DNA from: Nocardia arthritidis
GTDB taxonomy: Bacteria > Actinomycetota > Actinomycetes > Mycobacteriales > Mycobacteriaceae
NCBI RefSeq assembly: GCF_011801145.1
Contig: NZ_CP046172.1
Location: 8,804,001-8,868,000 of the forward strand
Length of the DNA: 64,000 nucleotides
Direction: 5' to 3'
Shown: positions 9,818-19,626 of the stretch, piece after piece
How the letters are laid out: the number at the start of each line of letters is the position of its first letter
Numbering within the stretch: position 1 is the first letter of the stretch
Translations under genes and position numbers: made by a program
The notes under the pieces: model-generated
What the model was told of the DNA's origin: nothing
What the model saw: only the letters and a program-made list of their open reading frames with translations
Database searches by the model: none

Positions 9818-11380
9818 ATGAGCGAGTCTGAGCGCCCCGCCTTTTATCTGACAACGGCCATCGCCTACCCGAACGGTGCGCCGCACATCGGGCATGCCTA
9901 CGAGTACATCTCGGCGGATGCCCTCACCCGCTTCAAGCGGCTCGACGGATACGACGTCTTCTTCATGACGGGTACCGACGAGCACGGTCAGAAAATGCAA
10001 CAGACCGCGGCCGCCGAGGGCGTCGCGGTCGAGGAACTCGCGGCACGCAACTCGGATGTGTTCCAGGCGATGGACAAGAAACTGGACATCTCCTACGACC
10101 GGTTCATCCGCACCACCGACGCCGACCATCAGGCGGCCAGCGTCGCGATCTGGGAGCGGATGCTCGCCAACGGCGATATCTACCTGGACAACTACTCCGG
10201 CTGGTACTCGGTGCGCGACGAGGCGTTCTACACCGAGGAGGAGACGACGCCGCTCGACGACGGCACGCGCATCTCCACCGAGACCAAGACACCGGTCACC
10301 TGGACCGAGGAGTCCAACTTCTTCTTCCGGCTCTCGGCGTATCAGGACCGGCTGCTCGCGCACTACGACGCGCATCCCGAATTCATCGCGCCCGCAACGC
10401 GTCGCAACGAGATCGTCAGCTACGTGAAGGCCGGACTGAAGGATCTGTCCATCTCACGCACCACCTTCGACTGGGGTGTCCCGGTGCCGGGTCACCCCGA
10501 TCACGTGATGTACGTGTGGGTGGACGCGCTCACCAACTACATCACCGGTGTCGGCTTCCCGGATACGGAATCGGCTGCCTTCAAGAAGTTCTGGCCCGCC
10601 GACGTGCACATCATCGGCAAGGACATCACCCGCTTCCACACCGTGTACTGGCCGGCGTTCCTGATGTCGGCCGGGGTGGAACTGCCGAAACGCGTTTTCG
10701 TGCACGGGTTCCTGTACAACAAGGGCGAGAAGATGTCGAAGTCGGTCGGCAACGTGGTCGACCCGCTGGCCCTCGTCGACGAGTACGGCCTGGACGCCGT
10801 GCGCTTCTTCCTGCTGCGCGAGATCTCCTACGGCCAGGACGGCAGCTACAGCCATGAGGCCATCGTCGGGCGCATCAACGCCGACCTGGCCAACGAATTC
10901 GGCAACCTGGTGCAGCGCAGCCTGAAGATGGTGGCGCGCGATTGCGGCGCCGCGATACCGACCCCCGGCGAATTCACCGAGGACGACCGCGCGCTGCTGG
11001 CCCGGGCCAACGATCTGCTGGACCGCTGCCGCACCGAATTCGACGCCCAGCAAATGCATCTGGCGCTGGAGGCGATCTGGCTGACGCTCGGCGAGGCGAA
11101 CCGGTACTTCTCCGCGCAGGCGCCGTGGACGCTGGCCAAATCGGGCACCCCGGAGGATCTGGCCCGCGAGGCGACGATCCTGTACGTGACGCTCGAGGTG
11201 GTCCGGATCGTCGCGATCCTGGTGCAGCCGGTGATGCCGAGTTCGGCGGGCAAGATCCTGGATCTGCTGGCACAGCAGAACCGGACCTTCGCCGATATCG
11301 CGACGCCGCTGGTCCCCGGCGTGCCGCTGCCGGAGCCGGAGGCCGTCTTCCCGCGTTATGTGGAGCCGAAGACCAAGTAG
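9818..11380 (+). CDS. metG: Methionyl-tRNA synthetase
   Basis: MetRS charges tRNA-Met with methionine. The 520-residue protein has the class I HIGH motif in [10 protein letters not shown], the KMSKS loop in [10 protein letters not shown], and the MetRS tRNA-binding helical domain at the C-terminus, without the extra C-terminal dimerisation domain. It lacks the four-cysteine zinc knuckle of the E. coli type, consistent with the short actinobacterial form (metS in mycobacteria). ATG 9818 is chosen because residues upstream in the frame overlap tatD and are not conserved. The gene ends in a strong hairpin. Confidence 0.96.
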   Translation: MSESERPAFYLTTAIAYPNGAPHIGHAYEYISADALTRFKRLDGYDVFFMTGTDEHGQKMQQTAAAEGVAVEELAARNSDVFQAMDKKLDISYDRFIRTTDADHQAASVAIWERMLANGDIYLDNYSGWYSVRDEAFYTEEETTPLDDGTRISTETKTPVTWTEESNFFFRLSAYQDRLLAHYDAHPEFIAPATRRNEIVSYVKAGLKDLSISRTTFDWGVPVPGHPDHVMYVWVDALTNYITGVGFPDTESAAFKKFWPADVHIIGKDITRFHTVYWPAFLMSAGVELPKRVFVHGFLYNKGEKMSKSVGNVVDPLALVDEYGLDAVRFFLLREISYGQDGSYSHEAIVGRINADLANEFGNLVQRSLKMVARDCGAAIPTPGEFTEDDRALLARANDLLDRCRTEFDAQQMHLALEAIWLTLGEANRYFSAQAPWTLAKSGTPEDLAREATILYVTLEVVRIVAILVQPVMPSSAGKILDLLAQQNRTFADIATPLVPGVPLPEPEAVFPRYVEPKTK

Positions 11381-11390
11381 CGCAAGGGAA

Positions 11391-11423
11391 TTCGGTGGCG
11401 CGGCGGATAGCCGCGCCACCGAA
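11391..11423. terminator. Perfect 14-bp hairpin between convergent genes
   Basis: The arms TTCGGTGGCGCGGC (11391-11404) and its exact complement (11410-11423) enclose a five-base loop GGATA. The hairpin fills the gap between metG and the convergent PEP-mutase gene and probably terminates both. It has no long T tract, as is common in high-GC actinobacteria. Confidence 0.75.
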
Positions 11424-11424
11424 C

Positions 11425-12174
11425 CTACTTCCAGCGGGCGAGCAGGCGCTCGGTCTCGGCGGTCAGCGCGCGCTGCAGGTACGGGCCGAAGCTGATCCGG
11501 CCGACGCCCGCCTCGGCGAGGCGCGCCTTCTCCGACTTGTCCGGCAGCGCGACCACGCTGATCGGACGCGGCAGCTCACCGGTCAGGCGGCGCAGTTCGG
11601 TCTCGGGCTGTCCGGCGGGGAACAGGGAGTCGGCGCCCGCCTCGGCCGCCAGCCGCAGCCTGGCGATGACCCGGTCGGTGCGGTCGGCCTCGTCGCCGTC
11701 CTGACGCAGGTACATATCGGTGCGCGCGTTGATCACCACGTGCACGCCCGCCGCGTCGGCGAACTGGCGCAGGCCGTGCACGAAATCGGCATGCTCCTGG
11801 GCCGCGCGCAGCCGACCGCCCTCGCTGTGCACGGAATCCTCGATATTGAGGCCGATCCCGCCCGCCTCCAGCAGACCCTCGATGAGCTGTGCGGGCTCCA
11901 GCCCGTAACCCGATTCCATATCCACCGAAACCGGCACCTCGACCGCCTCGGTGATCTGCCGGACCCGGGTGAGCAGTTCGGCGAACTTCATACCCTCTTT
12001 GTCGGAGCGGCCGATCGAGTCGGCGACCGGATGGCTGCCCAGTGTCAACGCCGAAAAGCCCTGGGCCACGGCCACCTTGGCCGACCAGGCATCCCACACC
12101 GTCGGGAAAACCCCCGGATCGCCGGGCCGGTGCAGTTCCAGAAACGCTTTCGCCTTGCTTTCCAGTGACGTCAT
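11425..12174 (-). CDS. Isocitrate lyase / PEP mutase-family protein
   Basis: The 249-residue TIM-barrel protein resembles the phosphoenolpyruvate mutase / isocitrate lyase superfamily. It shows TVWDAWSAKVA near the N-terminus, PVSVDMESGYG (metal site; aspartate then glutamate), GGIGLNIEDS and VINARTDMY. The short 'PEP mutase-like' subgroup to which it belongs has mostly unknown substrates. The catalytic Cys loop of true isocitrate lyase (KKCGH) is absent. ATG 12174 is preceded by GGAGG. A longer relative lies at 59125-60012. It is monocistronic and convergent with metG. Confidence 0.8.
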   Translation of the reverse strand: MTSLESKAKAFLELHRPGDPGVFPTVWDAWSAKVAVAQGFSALTLGSHPVADSIGRSDKEGMKFAELLTRVRQITEAVEVPVSVDMESGYGLEPAQLIEGLLEAGGIGLNIEDSVHSEGGRLRAAQEHADFVHGLRQFADAAGVHVVINARTDMYLRQDGDEADRTDRVIARLRLAAEAGADSLFPAGQPETELRRLTGELPRPISVVALPDKSEKARLAEAGVGRISFGPYLQRALTAETERLLARWK

Positions 12175-12275
12175 AGGACGATCATCCTCCGTATCGCCCG
12201 GCGGCACACGGTGAGATATCTCCGCGGTCGGCGAATCCGCGGGTGAATGCGTTGCGGCGCAGGCCGGGCGTGGCC

Positions 12276-13130
12276 TCAGTCCCCGCCGTCGCGGCGGGCC
12301 GCGAGCACCGCGTCGTACAGCTCACGCCGGGAGACACCGGTTTCCGCGGCGACCCGCGCGCAGGCGTCCTTCAGCCGGACACCCTCCTCGGTGAGCGCCT
12401 CGACCTCGGTGACCAGGGTGACCGGGTCGGCCGGTTTCGGTTGGGCCCCTTCGAGCACCACGGTGATCTCACCGCGTGCGCCGTCGACGGCCCAGGCGGC
12501 GAGTTCGGCGAGGGTGCCGCGGACCACCTCCTCGTAGGTCTTGGTGAGCTCGCGGCAGACCGCGGCGCGACGGTCCGGGCCGAGCACGTCGACCGCGTCG
12601 GCCAGGCAATCGGCCAGCCGGTGCGGCGCCTCGAAGAAGACGCAGGCACGCGGTTCGGATACCAAGGCGCGCAACCATTCTCGGCGCTGACCCGATTTGC
12701 GCGGCGGAAACCCGTCGAAGCAGAACCGCTCCACCGGCAGCGCGGAAAGCGCCAAAGCGGTTGTGACGGCGGAAGGTCCGGGCAGACAGGTCACCGGCAG
12801 GTCGCGTTCCACGCAGGCGGCGACCATCCGGTAGCCGGGATCGCTCACCGACGGCATCCCCGCATCGGTGACGAGCAGCACCGTCCGCCCGTCCGCGATC
12901 TCGTTGAGCAGGGCCGGGATTCGCGCGGTTTCCACGTGGTCGTAGAAGCTGACCACCCGGCCGGTGATTTCGACGTCGAGCGCCTTCGCCAGCGAACGGG
13001 TGCGCCGGGTGTCCTCAGCGGCGACGATATCGGCGGTGCTGAGGGCCTCGCACAGCCGCCGCGACGCGTCCCCGATCTCGCCCATGGGGGTCGCCGCGAG
13101 CACCAGCCTGCCCACCGTCTCGTCCGCCAC
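12276..13130 (-). CDS. rsmI: 16S rRNA 2'-O-methyltransferase RsmI
   Basis: RsmI methylates the 2'-hydroxyl of C1402 in 16S rRNA with SAM. The 284-residue protein has the tetrapyrrole-methylase-like fold: LVLAATPMGEIGDAS at the N-terminus (TPIGN variant), AAEDTRRTRSL, VLLVTDAGMPSVSDPG and LPGPSAVTTALALSALP. It starts at GTG 13130, divergent from pmt, an arrangement also seen in mycobacteria (Rv1003 / Rv1002c). Confidence 0.93.
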   Translation of the reverse strand: MADETVGRLVLAATPMGEIGDASRRLCEALSTADIVAAEDTRRTRSLAKALDVEITGRVVSFYDHVETARIPALLNEIADGRTVLLVTDAGMPSVSDPGYRMVAACVERDLPVTCLPGPSAVTTALALSALPVERFCFDGFPPRKSGQRREWLRALVSEPRACVFFEAPHRLADCLADAVDVLGPDRRAAVCRELTKTYEEVVRGTLAELAAWAVDGARGEITVVLEGAQPKPADPVTLVTEVEALTEEGVRLKDACARVAAETGVSRRELYDAVLAARRDGGD

Positions 13131-13263
13131 CGCGCTCCCGTCTCGCCACCACCAAACTTTGTCAGTAGCCTACGGAGTCGGCGAGCAGTGACGGCAACGG
13201 CGTAGCACGTCCCGATGACATGCGTCGTTCTCACCGGTGCACGACCTGCCACCGAGTAACGCA

Positions 13264-13269
13264 TACGAT
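13264..13269 (+). promoter_or_regulatory. Candidate -10 for a leaderless pmt transcript
   Basis: TACGAT fits TANNNT and ends six bases before GTG 13276. That spacing would place the transcription start on or next to the start codon, the pattern of leaderless mRNAs that are frequent in mycobacteria and relatives. Confidence 0.4.
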
Positions 13270-13275
13270 CGGGAC

Positions 13276-14880
13276 GTGACCCAGGTGACCGACCAGCGCG
13301 CGACCGCACCGTTCGGGGCCGTGCCCTCCTGGTCGAGCCCCGCGCCACTGCGACCGACCCCGGACTTCGGCCCGACCGACACCCTGCGCGGCTGGCTGGT
13401 GACCGCATTCCTGACGGCCATCGCCGCCGTCACGCGGTTCACCCTGCTCGACTATCCCACCGATGCGAAAACCCCGGTCTTCGACGAGAAGCACTACGCC
13501 CCGCAGGCGTGGCAGATGCTCACCGGCGGTTGGATCGAGGACAACCCGGGCTACGGACTGGTGGTGCATCCACCGGTCGCCAAACAATTGATCGCGATCG
13601 GCGAATATTTCTTCGGCTACACCGGCACCGGCTGGCGTTTCTCCGCCGCCATGGCCGGAACCATCCTGGTGCTGCTGGTGATCCGGATCACCCGGCGGAT
13701 GGCGCGTTCGACGCTGATCGGCGCGATCGCCGGAATCCTGCTCATCGCCGACGGTGTGACGTTCGTGTCCTCCCGCATCGGCATGCTCGATATTTTTCTG
13801 GCCCTGTTCGTCACCTCCGCATTCGGCTGTCTGATCGTGGACCGCGATCAGACGCGAGCCAGGATGGCGCGCGTCGACGCCGAGGGGCGGATCGGGCAGA
13901 GCCGATGGGGCCCGCGGTTGGGCGTGCGCTGGTGGAGATTCGGCGCGGGCGTACTGCTCGGATTGGCCTGCGGCGTGAAGTGGTCCGGCGTGTACTACGC
14001 GGTCGCGTTCCTGGTGCTGACGCTCGCCTTCGACTGGTCGGCCCGCCGCGCCTACGGTGTGTCGCGTCCGCTGTTCGGCACCGCGATCCGGGACGGCGTC
14101 GCCGGACTCTACGCGCTGATCCTGATTCCGCTCGGCGTCTACCTCGGCACCTACGCGTTCTGGTATTCCAGCGAGGACGGGATCGACCGCTACGCCGTCG
14201 GAAATCAGGTGGGCCGCGGCGGTTTCTTCTCCCCCATCCCCGACGCGCTGCGCTCGCTCTGGTATTACCACGGCGAGGTGCTGAAATTCCATGAGGGACT
14301 GACCAATTCGGCGGGCAACCACCACCCGTGGGAGTCCAAGCCGTGGACCTGGCCGATGGGTCTGCGCCCCATGCTCTACTACTACGCCGATAACGGCGTC
14401 ACCGGCTGCGGCCAGACCAGCTGTGTGAAGGCCGTGATGCTGATCGGCACACCGGCGATCTGGTGGGTGGCCTTCCCGGTACTCGGCTGGCTGCTGTGGC
14501 GCGGCATCACCCGCCGCGACTGGCGCTACACCGCGGTGCTGGTCGGCTACGGCGCCGGACTGCTGCCCTGGTTCCTCACCCTGGACCGGCAGATGTACTT
14601 CTTCTACGCGGTCCCGCTGGCGCCGTTCCTGGTGATGGGGGTCGCCCTGGTGCTCGGCGATGTGCTCGGCCCGGCCAGGCAGGCCGGGGTGCCGCGCAGC
14701 CCGACCGGCACCTTCCTACCCGCCGCGCCGAACGAGCGTTACGCGCTCGGCCTTTTGGCGGTGTGCCTGTACCTGGGCCTGGTGATCGCCAACTTCATCT
14801 GGCTGTGGCCGATTCTCACCGCGCTGCCGATAACGCCGGGCAACTGGCACGACCATCTCTGGCTGCCGAGTTGGCGTTGA
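13276..14880 (+). CDS. pmt: Polyprenol-phosphate-mannose:protein mannosyltransferase (Pmt)
   Basis: Pmt O-mannosylates exported proteins in the membrane, coupled to Sec secretion, using polyprenyl-phosphomannose. The 534-residue polytopic protein has the GT39 signature FDEKHYAPQAW with the catalytic Asp-Glu pair early in loop 1, followed by HPPVAKQLIA, many hydrophobic helices and the conserved HHPWESKPWTWP block. I start at GTG 13276, which sits six bases after a -10-like element; GTG 13285 is an alternative. It lies next to rsmI and near arcA as in M. tuberculosis (Rv1002c). Confidence 0.93.
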   Translation: MTQVTDQRATAPFGAVPSWSSPAPLRPTPDFGPTDTLRGWLVTAFLTAIAAVTRFTLLDYPTDAKTPVFDEKHYAPQAWQMLTGGWIEDNPGYGLVVHPPVAKQLIAIGEYFFGYTGTGWRFSAAMAGTILVLLVIRITRRMARSTLIGAIAGILLIADGVTFVSSRIGMLDIFLALFVTSAFGCLIVDRDQTRARMARVDAEGRIGQSRWGPRLGVRWWRFGAGVLLGLACGVKWSGVYYAVAFLVLTLAFDWSARRAYGVSRPLFGTAIRDGVAGLYALILIPLGVYLGTYAFWYSSEDGIDRYAVGNQVGRGGFFSPIPDALRSLWYYHGEVLKFHEGLTNSAGNHHPWESKPWTWPMGLRPMLYYYADNGVTGCGQTSCVKAVMLIGTPAIWWVAFPVLGWLLWRGITRRDWRYTAVLVGYGAGLLPWFLTLDRQMYFFYAVPLAPFLVMGVALVLGDVLGPARQAGVPRSPTGTFLPAAPNERYALGLLAVCLYLGLVIANFIWLWPILTALPITPGNWHDHLWLPSWR

Positions 14881-14901
14881 ATTGCGATGCGCGGCATTAG
14901 C

Positions 14902-15264
14902 TCAGCCGGATTCCAGCGCGGATTTGACGTAGCGCAGGGCACTTTCGTCATCGAGACCTAGTCGACGGGCCACCGCGACGTATTCGGTGGCCGCCCGGCC
15001 CGCCAGATCGCGGGTCGGGTCGCCGGATGAGGCGATGAAAGATCCCTGCCTGCCCCGGGTTTCGACCACACCGTCCGCTTCCAGCTCGCGATAGGCGCGG
15101 GCCACCGTATTCGGTGCGAGACCGAGTTCGGCGGCCAGCGCCCGGACGGTGGGAATCTTTGTGCCCGCAGTCAATTCGCCCGAACGAACCTGAGCGATGA
15201 TGCCGAGCCGCAGCTGTTCGTACGGCGGTACCGCCGACTCGTGCGACACGGTGATGGTGAACAT
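14902..15264 (-). CDS. GntR-family regulator, YtrA type
   Basis: The 120-residue protein has the GntR winged helix-turn-helix (PPYEQLRLGIIAQVRSGEL, KIPTVRALAAELGLAPNTVA, ELEADGVVETRGRQGSF) and only a short helical C-terminal tail, which is the YtrA subfamily. These usually control ABC transporters and respond to cell-wall or antibiotic stress. It follows arcA on the same strand after nine bases, so the two are probably one operon. It is convergent with pmt. Confidence 0.85.
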   Translation of the reverse strand: MFTITVSHESAVPPYEQLRLGIIAQVRSGELTAGTKIPTVRALAAELGLAPNTVARAYRELEADGVVETRGRQGSFIASSGDPTRDLAGRAATEYVAVARRLGLDDESALRYVKSALESG

Positions 15265-15273
15265 TGCTACCCC

Positions 15274-16599
15274 CTAGTTTTCGCTCCCGACCGCCACCTC
15301 GTCCCTGGCCAGCGGGCACGACAGACACCGCGGACCCCCACGCCCGGAACCGATTTCGGAACCCGGGATGCGCAGTACCTCGATACCGGCGTCTTCCAGG
15401 CGGGCATTTGTCATCTCGTTGCGTTCATAGGCGACAACGACTCCCGGCGCGAGGGCGAGGGTGTTGTTCCCATCGTCCCATTGTTCGCGTTCGGCGGTGA
15501 CGCCGTCGAGTCCCGTATCGATCACCCGCAGCTTGCCGATCCCCATCGCCTCCGCCGCGGCGGGCAGGAACGGATCGGGCCCGCGCATGCTGACACCGCC
15601 GTCCCCGCTGCGCCCGCCGTAATCGTCTTCCCGATGAATCGTGAAGGCGCACAGCGAATCCCGCACCGCCGGATACATCACGACGGCATCGGTGTCGACC
15701 ATGGTGCACACCGTGTCCAGATGCATCGTCGCCCGGTTCTGCGCGATGGGCACCACCAGCACGGTATGCGCCAGATTGTCGTCGAAAAGGCTGCGCGCCA
15801 ACGCTTCCGCGCCCGCCGGCGAGGTACGCTCGCCGACTCCGACCGCGACGACACCGTTCGCGAGCAGCAGCACATCGCCGCCCTCGATCGGGGCGGTATG
15901 CGATTCGTATGCCCGCCGCACGCCGAGGAAGCGCGGATGGAAGGCGTATATGAGGTCGGTGAGCGAGGTTTCGCGGATCCGGGCGGGCAGCGCGAGCGAG
16001 GTGATGGCGACCCTCGGCCCGACCCAGAACGACGAATCCCTGGTGAACAGCAGATTCGGCAGCGGGTCGATGACGAAATCGTTGCCGTGGTGCATCCGCC
16101 GCACCAGCGAGGTGGTGGTGGGGCCGAACGGCAGCTCGTCGAAGGTCATACCGGCCATCAGGATGTCGGCCAGCTCCCCGGCCGGAACGCCGCGCAGGTA
16201 GGCGGCGAGTTCGTCGGCCAGCGCGTGCCCGAGCCTGCGCGCGTCGACGGACGCCGAAATGCCCTGGATGCGGGCCGCGCCGCTGACCGAGAGGGTCTCG
16301 GCGAGCAGGTCGGCCAGCAGCAGCACCTCGACGCCACGGTCGCGCAGCACGCCGGAGAAGATGTCGTGCTCCTGTTGAGCGCGCTCCACCCAGGGGATTC
16401 CGTCGAAGAGCAGTTGATCGTTGTTGCGCGGGGTGAGCCTGCGCAACTCGTCGCCGGGGCGGTGCAGCAGCACGGTTCGCAGTCTGCCGACCTCGGAGGT
16501 CACCGCTAGGCGTACCTCCGCATCCGCTCCGGCCATGCGCGGGCTTTGGACGGCTTCGCCGGCAGCGTCCGATAGCGGAACGTCAGGATCGTCTCCCAT
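15274..16599 (-). CDS. arcA: Arginine deiminase
   Basis: Arginine deiminase converts arginine to citrulline and ammonia, the first step of the arginine deiminase pathway. The 441-residue protein shows [16 protein letters not shown] near the N-terminus, [36 protein letters not shown] (catalytic His) and the terminal CLSCPL with the nucleophilic cysteine. ATG 16599 gives the usual family length; residues encoded further upstream are not conserved. The other pathway genes (arcB, arcC) are not in the window. The gene corresponds to Rv1001 in M. tuberculosis. Confidence 0.93.
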   Translation of the reverse strand: MGDDPDVPLSDAAGEAVQSPRMAGADAEVRLAVTSEVGRLRTVLLHRPGDELRRLTPRNNDQLLFDGIPWVERAQQEHDIFSGVLRDRGVEVLLLADLLAETLSVSGAARIQGISASVDARRLGHALADELAAYLRGVPAGELADILMAGMTFDELPFGPTTTSLVRRMHHGNDFVIDPLPNLLFTRDSSFWVGPRVAITSLALPARIRETSLTDLIYAFHPRFLGVRRAYESHTAPIEGGDVLLLANGVVAVGVGERTSPAGAEALARSLFDDNLAHTVLVVPIAQNRATMHLDTVCTMVDTDAVVMYPAVRDSLCAFTIHREDDYGGRSGDGGVSMRGPDPFLPAAAEAMGIGKLRVIDTGLDGVTAEREQWDDGNNTLALAPGVVVAYERNEMTNARLEDAGIEVLRIPGSEIGSGRGGPRCLSCPLARDEVAVGSEN

Positions 16600-16686
16600 G
16601 CTCCGACCGTAGTTCCCCGAGGCCCCCGGAGCATGTAATTCCCACGGTTCGGACCTGAAGTCCGATTCTCGCCCGAGCGCAACCGA

Positions 16687-16706
16687 ACCTGAAGTATTGT
16701 TGAGAT
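16687..16706 (+). promoter_or_regulatory. Possible SoxR operator upstream of soxR
   Basis: The 20 bases ACCTGAAGTATTGTTGAGAT resemble a degenerate SoxR box (consensus arms ACCTCAAG and CTTGAGGT), matching at most arm positions. A second ACCTGAAGT lies 34 bases upstream at 16653-16661. Both are between arcA and soxR. The match is imperfect, so this is a candidate only. Confidence 0.35.
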
Positions 16707-16722
16707 GAATGGAGGAGCGTGC

Positions 16723-17208
16723 ATGTCGACAGCCGATTGGCGAGCGAAAGAGTTGACCCCCGGTCAGCTGTCCGAGCGTAGTGGAGTCGCGGTGTCCGCG
16801 TTGCACTTCTACGAACGCGAGGGTCTCATATCGAGTCGTCGCACGAGTGGTAATCAGCGCAGATACGCCCGAGAAACGTTGCGGCGCGTGGCATTCATCC
16901 GCATCTCACAGCGGGTCGGCATACCGCTCAGCGAAATCCGCGCCGCACTCGATCAACTGCCGGAGGGGCGCACCCCGACCCGCCGGGACTGGGAGCAGCT
17001 GTCCACCACCTGGCGGGCCGACCTCGACGACCGGATAAATCAGCTGATTCGCCTGCGCGACAGCCTCACCGGCTGCATCGGCTGCGGCTGTCTGTCGCTC
17101 GGCACCTGTCGTCTGGTCAACGAGCACGACCGGCTCGGCTCGGAGGGGCCGGGCGCCCGGGTGCTCGACGTGCACATCAACTGCCCACAGAAGCCTGCAG
17201 CCTGCTGA
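16723..17208 (+). CDS. soxR: Redox-sensitive MerR-family regulator SoxR
   Basis: SoxR is a dimeric [2Fe-2S] transcription activator that senses redox-active compounds. The 161-residue protein has a MerR helix-turn-helix ([32 protein letters not shown]), a dimerisation helix and the diagnostic iron-sulfur motif [12 protein letters not shown] with C118, C121, C123 and C129. ATG 16723 has GGAGG at the usual distance. In actinobacteria SoxR typically controls dehydrogenases and transporters. The 3' end overlaps the convergent short-chain dehydrogenase by 32 bases. Confidence 0.93.
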   Translation: MSTADWRAKELTPGQLSERSGVAVSALHFYEREGLISSRRTSGNQRRYARETLRRVAFIRISQRVGIPLSEIRAALDQLPEGRTPTRRDWEQLSTTWRADLDDRINQLIRLRDSLTGCIGCGCLSLGTCRLVNEHDRLGSEGPGARVLDVHINCPQKPAAC

Positions 17209-18031
17209 ACCGGTCGCTGGCCCGGCGCATCACGTAGTTGTACGGGAACGCGAATTTCCTTGCCCACCAATAGGCGAAGCGAATATCGAACGAGGTGTAG
17301 ACCAGGTAGCGGTTGCGTTCGACACCGCGCAGGATCGAGCGCGCCACCCGCTCCGGCGGCACCGCGTGATCGGTGAACGCCGCCACGAGTCGACGCACCC
17401 GCGGATTGTCCTTGTCGACACCGACGAGTTCGAAGGTGTGCACCAGCGGCGTGTTCACCGCGCCCGGCACCACCAGGTGCACCGAAATCCCATGGCGCGC
17501 AAGGTCGAAGCGCAACACCTCGGAGACGCCGCGCAGGCCGTACTTGGCCGCGCTGTACGCGGCGTGCCATGGGAAGGCCAGAATCCCGGCCGCCGACGAA
17601 ACATTCACCAGCGCGCCGCCGCGGCCCGCGCGCATCATCGGCGGCACGAAATTCTCGATGACGTGGATCGGCCCCATCAGGTTGACCTCCACCATCTTTC
17701 GCCAATGCCGATGCTCCAGATGCTCGACCGTGCCCCATGCGGAGGTGCCCGCCACATTCATCACGATGTCCAGGCTGTCGTGCGCTTCGTGCACCTCGTT
17801 CGCGAATGCGGTGACGGCGTCGTAGTCGGTGATGTCGAGTGCCCGCGCCGCGAGAACCGTGCCGCCCCCGGCCCGGATTTCGGCCACCGTCGCGTCGAGC
17901 CCCTCGCCATTGATATCGGTCAGCACCAGCTCGGCCCCCGCCGCCGCGGCCGCCAGCGCCGTCGCCCGACCTATGCCGCTAGCCGCCCCCGTGACCAGGG
18001 TCTTCGCACCCCGAAACGTCCTGCGACCCAT
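17177..18031 (-). CDS. SDR-family NAD(P)-dependent oxidoreductase
   Basis: This is a classical short-chain dehydrogenase of 284 residues with the dinucleotide loop [10 protein letters not shown], an aspartate in LVLTDINGE that suggests NAD preference, NVAGTSAWG, and the catalytic Ser-Tyr-Lys set in NVSSAAG and [12 protein letters not shown]-terminal extension of about 60 residues rich in aromatic and basic residues ([20 protein letters not shown]) suggests membrane association, as in mycobacterial lipid dehydrogenases. The substrate is unknown. Its 3' end overlaps soxR on the opposite strand. Confidence 0.85.
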   Translation of the reverse strand: MGRRTFRGAKTLVTGAASGIGRATALAAAAAGAELVLTDINGEGLDATVAEIRAGGGTVLAARALDITDYDAVTAFANEVHEAHDSLDIVMNVAGTSAWGTVEHLEHRHWRKMVEVNLMGPIHVIENFVPPMMRAGRGGALVNVSSAAGILAFPWHAAYSAAKYGLRGVSEVLRFDLARHGISVHLVVPGAVNTPLVHTFELVGVDKDNPRVRRLVAAFTDHAVPPERVARSILRGVERNRYLVYTSFDIRFAYWWARKFAFPYNYVMRRASDRFSRLQASVGS

Positions 18032-18409
18032 CTCCGCCCCGGCCTCTCATCTCGTCCATTCGAACTCACCGCAGAGTACTGCGCGTTGCTGTGCGCGCTT
18101 GGATGTTCTGCGGCAACGGCTCCCATGTCATCAGACGGTCCGCTGAGTGAGCTCTTCTCAGCGACTACCTACGCAGACAAAGCTGAAAATAAGGCTGCCG
18201 CGCCCGTCTTCGAACCGCACACCCCCTGCTTCGAATGCTCGGTTCGAAGATGGGGTGCGACAGCCTCGGCCCGAGTCGCGAAACGCCGCCTGTGCGAAAC
18301 CGCCAGCGCCGCATGCCGACGCACCCCGCACCCAGCTCGGGCGATTACGTCGTCGTAGCGACACGACCACGCACCGGCGCACCGATCACTCCCAACGCAC
18401 CCCGAACGA
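18032..18409. other. Intergenic region with interleaved inverted repeats
   Basis: No gene is supported in these 378 bases. The region contains TCTTCGAACC (18207-18216) and its exact complement GGTTCGAAGA (18241-18250), and an overlapping pair ACACCCC / GGGGTGCG, so the stems interleave instead of nesting. GGTTCGAA resembles a tRNA T-loop, but no cloverleaf can be drawn. It may hold the promoter of the SDR gene or debris. Confidence 0.45.
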
Positions 18410-19537
18410 CTACCGCCCCAGCACCGCGAGCATCCCTTGGACCGCGCGGGGCCAGGTGAATTCCTCCGCCCGGCTGCGCGCGGCCTGCCGACGGTCCGCG
18501 GGCGGCAGGGCCAGCACATTCGTCACCGCCTCGGCGAATGCCGATGGGCGGTCGGCCGCGATGGCGCCGCAGTCCGCGGTGACGATATCGGCCAGCGCCG
18601 ACGATCTGCTCGCGACCACCGGAGTGCCCGCCGCCAACGCCTCCAGCGCCGCGAGCCCGAAGGTCTCGTGCGGGCCGGGCGCCAGCGAAACATCCGCGGT
18701 GGCAAGCAGCTTCGCCACCATCGCCCGGTCGGTGATGAATCCGGTGAAACGCACGGCGGGCTGGCCGCAGGCGAGGGGTTTCATGGCCCGTGCCCGCCGC
18801 TCCAGCGCCTCGCGCCGCGGACCGTCACCGGCCACCACCAGCCGCGCCTCGGTCCCCGCCTTGCGCAGTTCGGCGATGGCCTCGATGCTGCGATCCACCC
18901 GCTTCTCCATCGAAAGCCTGCCGCAGTGCACCAGCAGCGGGCGGCCGGGCACACCGAGATCCGCGCGCAGCCGGTGGTCGCGCCTGCGCGGGCTGAACAG
19001 CTCCAGATCGACGCCGAGCGGCACGAGTTCGACATTGCGCGCGCCGATGCGCTGGAACTCCGCACGCGCGAATTCGGTTGTGCAGACCACGATGTCGTAG
19101 TCGTCGGCGGTGCGCCGATTCGCGAGGTCGGCGCAGCGGCGGGCCATCGCGCCCGGCAGCACCTGCCCGAGTAGTCGATCGAGCCGCTCGTGCGAGATCA
19201 TCACCCCGGCCACATCGCGGCGGCGGGCCCAGCGGCCGAATCCGCGCAACGTCAACCGATCCGATACCTCGAGCACATCGGGACGCAGCCCCGTCAGCAC
19301 ATCGGCGACCCGGCGCGGATCGGCCGCCCGATAGCCGCCGGTCCATGGAATCGCCAAGGCGGGCAAGGTAATTCGAACCGCGCCGGTGGGCAGCAACTCC
19401 TCCGCGCGGCGGCGGCCCGGCACGATGAGCACCACCTCGTGTCCGGCCGCGACATAGCCGGCGCCGAGATGGTGCAGTGCGGTGCGCAGCCCGCCTGACC
19501 TCGGCCCGTAGAAGTTCGCCAGCTGAACGATGCGCAC
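18410..19537 (-). CDS. mgtA: GDP-mannose-dependent alpha-mannosyltransferase (MgtA-like)
   Basis: The 375-residue GT4 (GT-B fold) glycosyltransferase starts MRIVQLANFYGPRSGGLRTA, which closely follows mycobacterial MgtA (Rv0557), an enzyme that mannosylates a glucuronosyl diacylglycerol acceptor for lipomannan-type glycolipids. Further matches are LEVSDRLTLR, MISHERLDR, VPLGVDLELF, HCGRLSMEKRVD and the EX7E motif in HETFGLAALEAL. It acts at the cytoplasmic face of the membrane. The gene is monocistronic here. The symbol rests on remembered similarity; a related PimB-type acceptor is possible. Confidence 0.8.
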   Translation of the reverse strand: MRIVQLANFYGPRSGGLRTALHHLGAGYVAAGHEVVLIVPGRRRAEELLPTGAVRITLPALAIPWTGGYRAADPRRVADVLTGLRPDVLEVSDRLTLRGFGRWARRRDVAGVMISHERLDRLLGQVLPGAMARRCADLANRRTADDYDIVVCTTEFARAEFQRIGARNVELVPLGVDLELFSPRRRDHRLRADLGVPGRPLLVHCGRLSMEKRVDRSIEAIAELRKAGTEARLVVAGDGPRREALERRARAMKPLACGQPAVRFTGFITDRAMVAKLLATADVSLAPGPHETFGLAALEALAAGTPVVASRSSALADIVTADCGAIAADRPSAFAEAVTNVLALPPADRRQAARSRAEEFTWPRAVQGMLAVLGR

Positions 19538-19626
19538 AACCGGATCGTGCAGCGAAACAGGTTATCCCAGGAACCGATGCGCTCAACACCGCGTGAACAG
19601 CAGTGAAAGAACCCACGAACGAGGAT

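Noticed and set aside
18236..18260. tRNA-like T-loop GGTTCGAA
   Set aside because: No acceptor, D or anticodon stem can be drawn around it.
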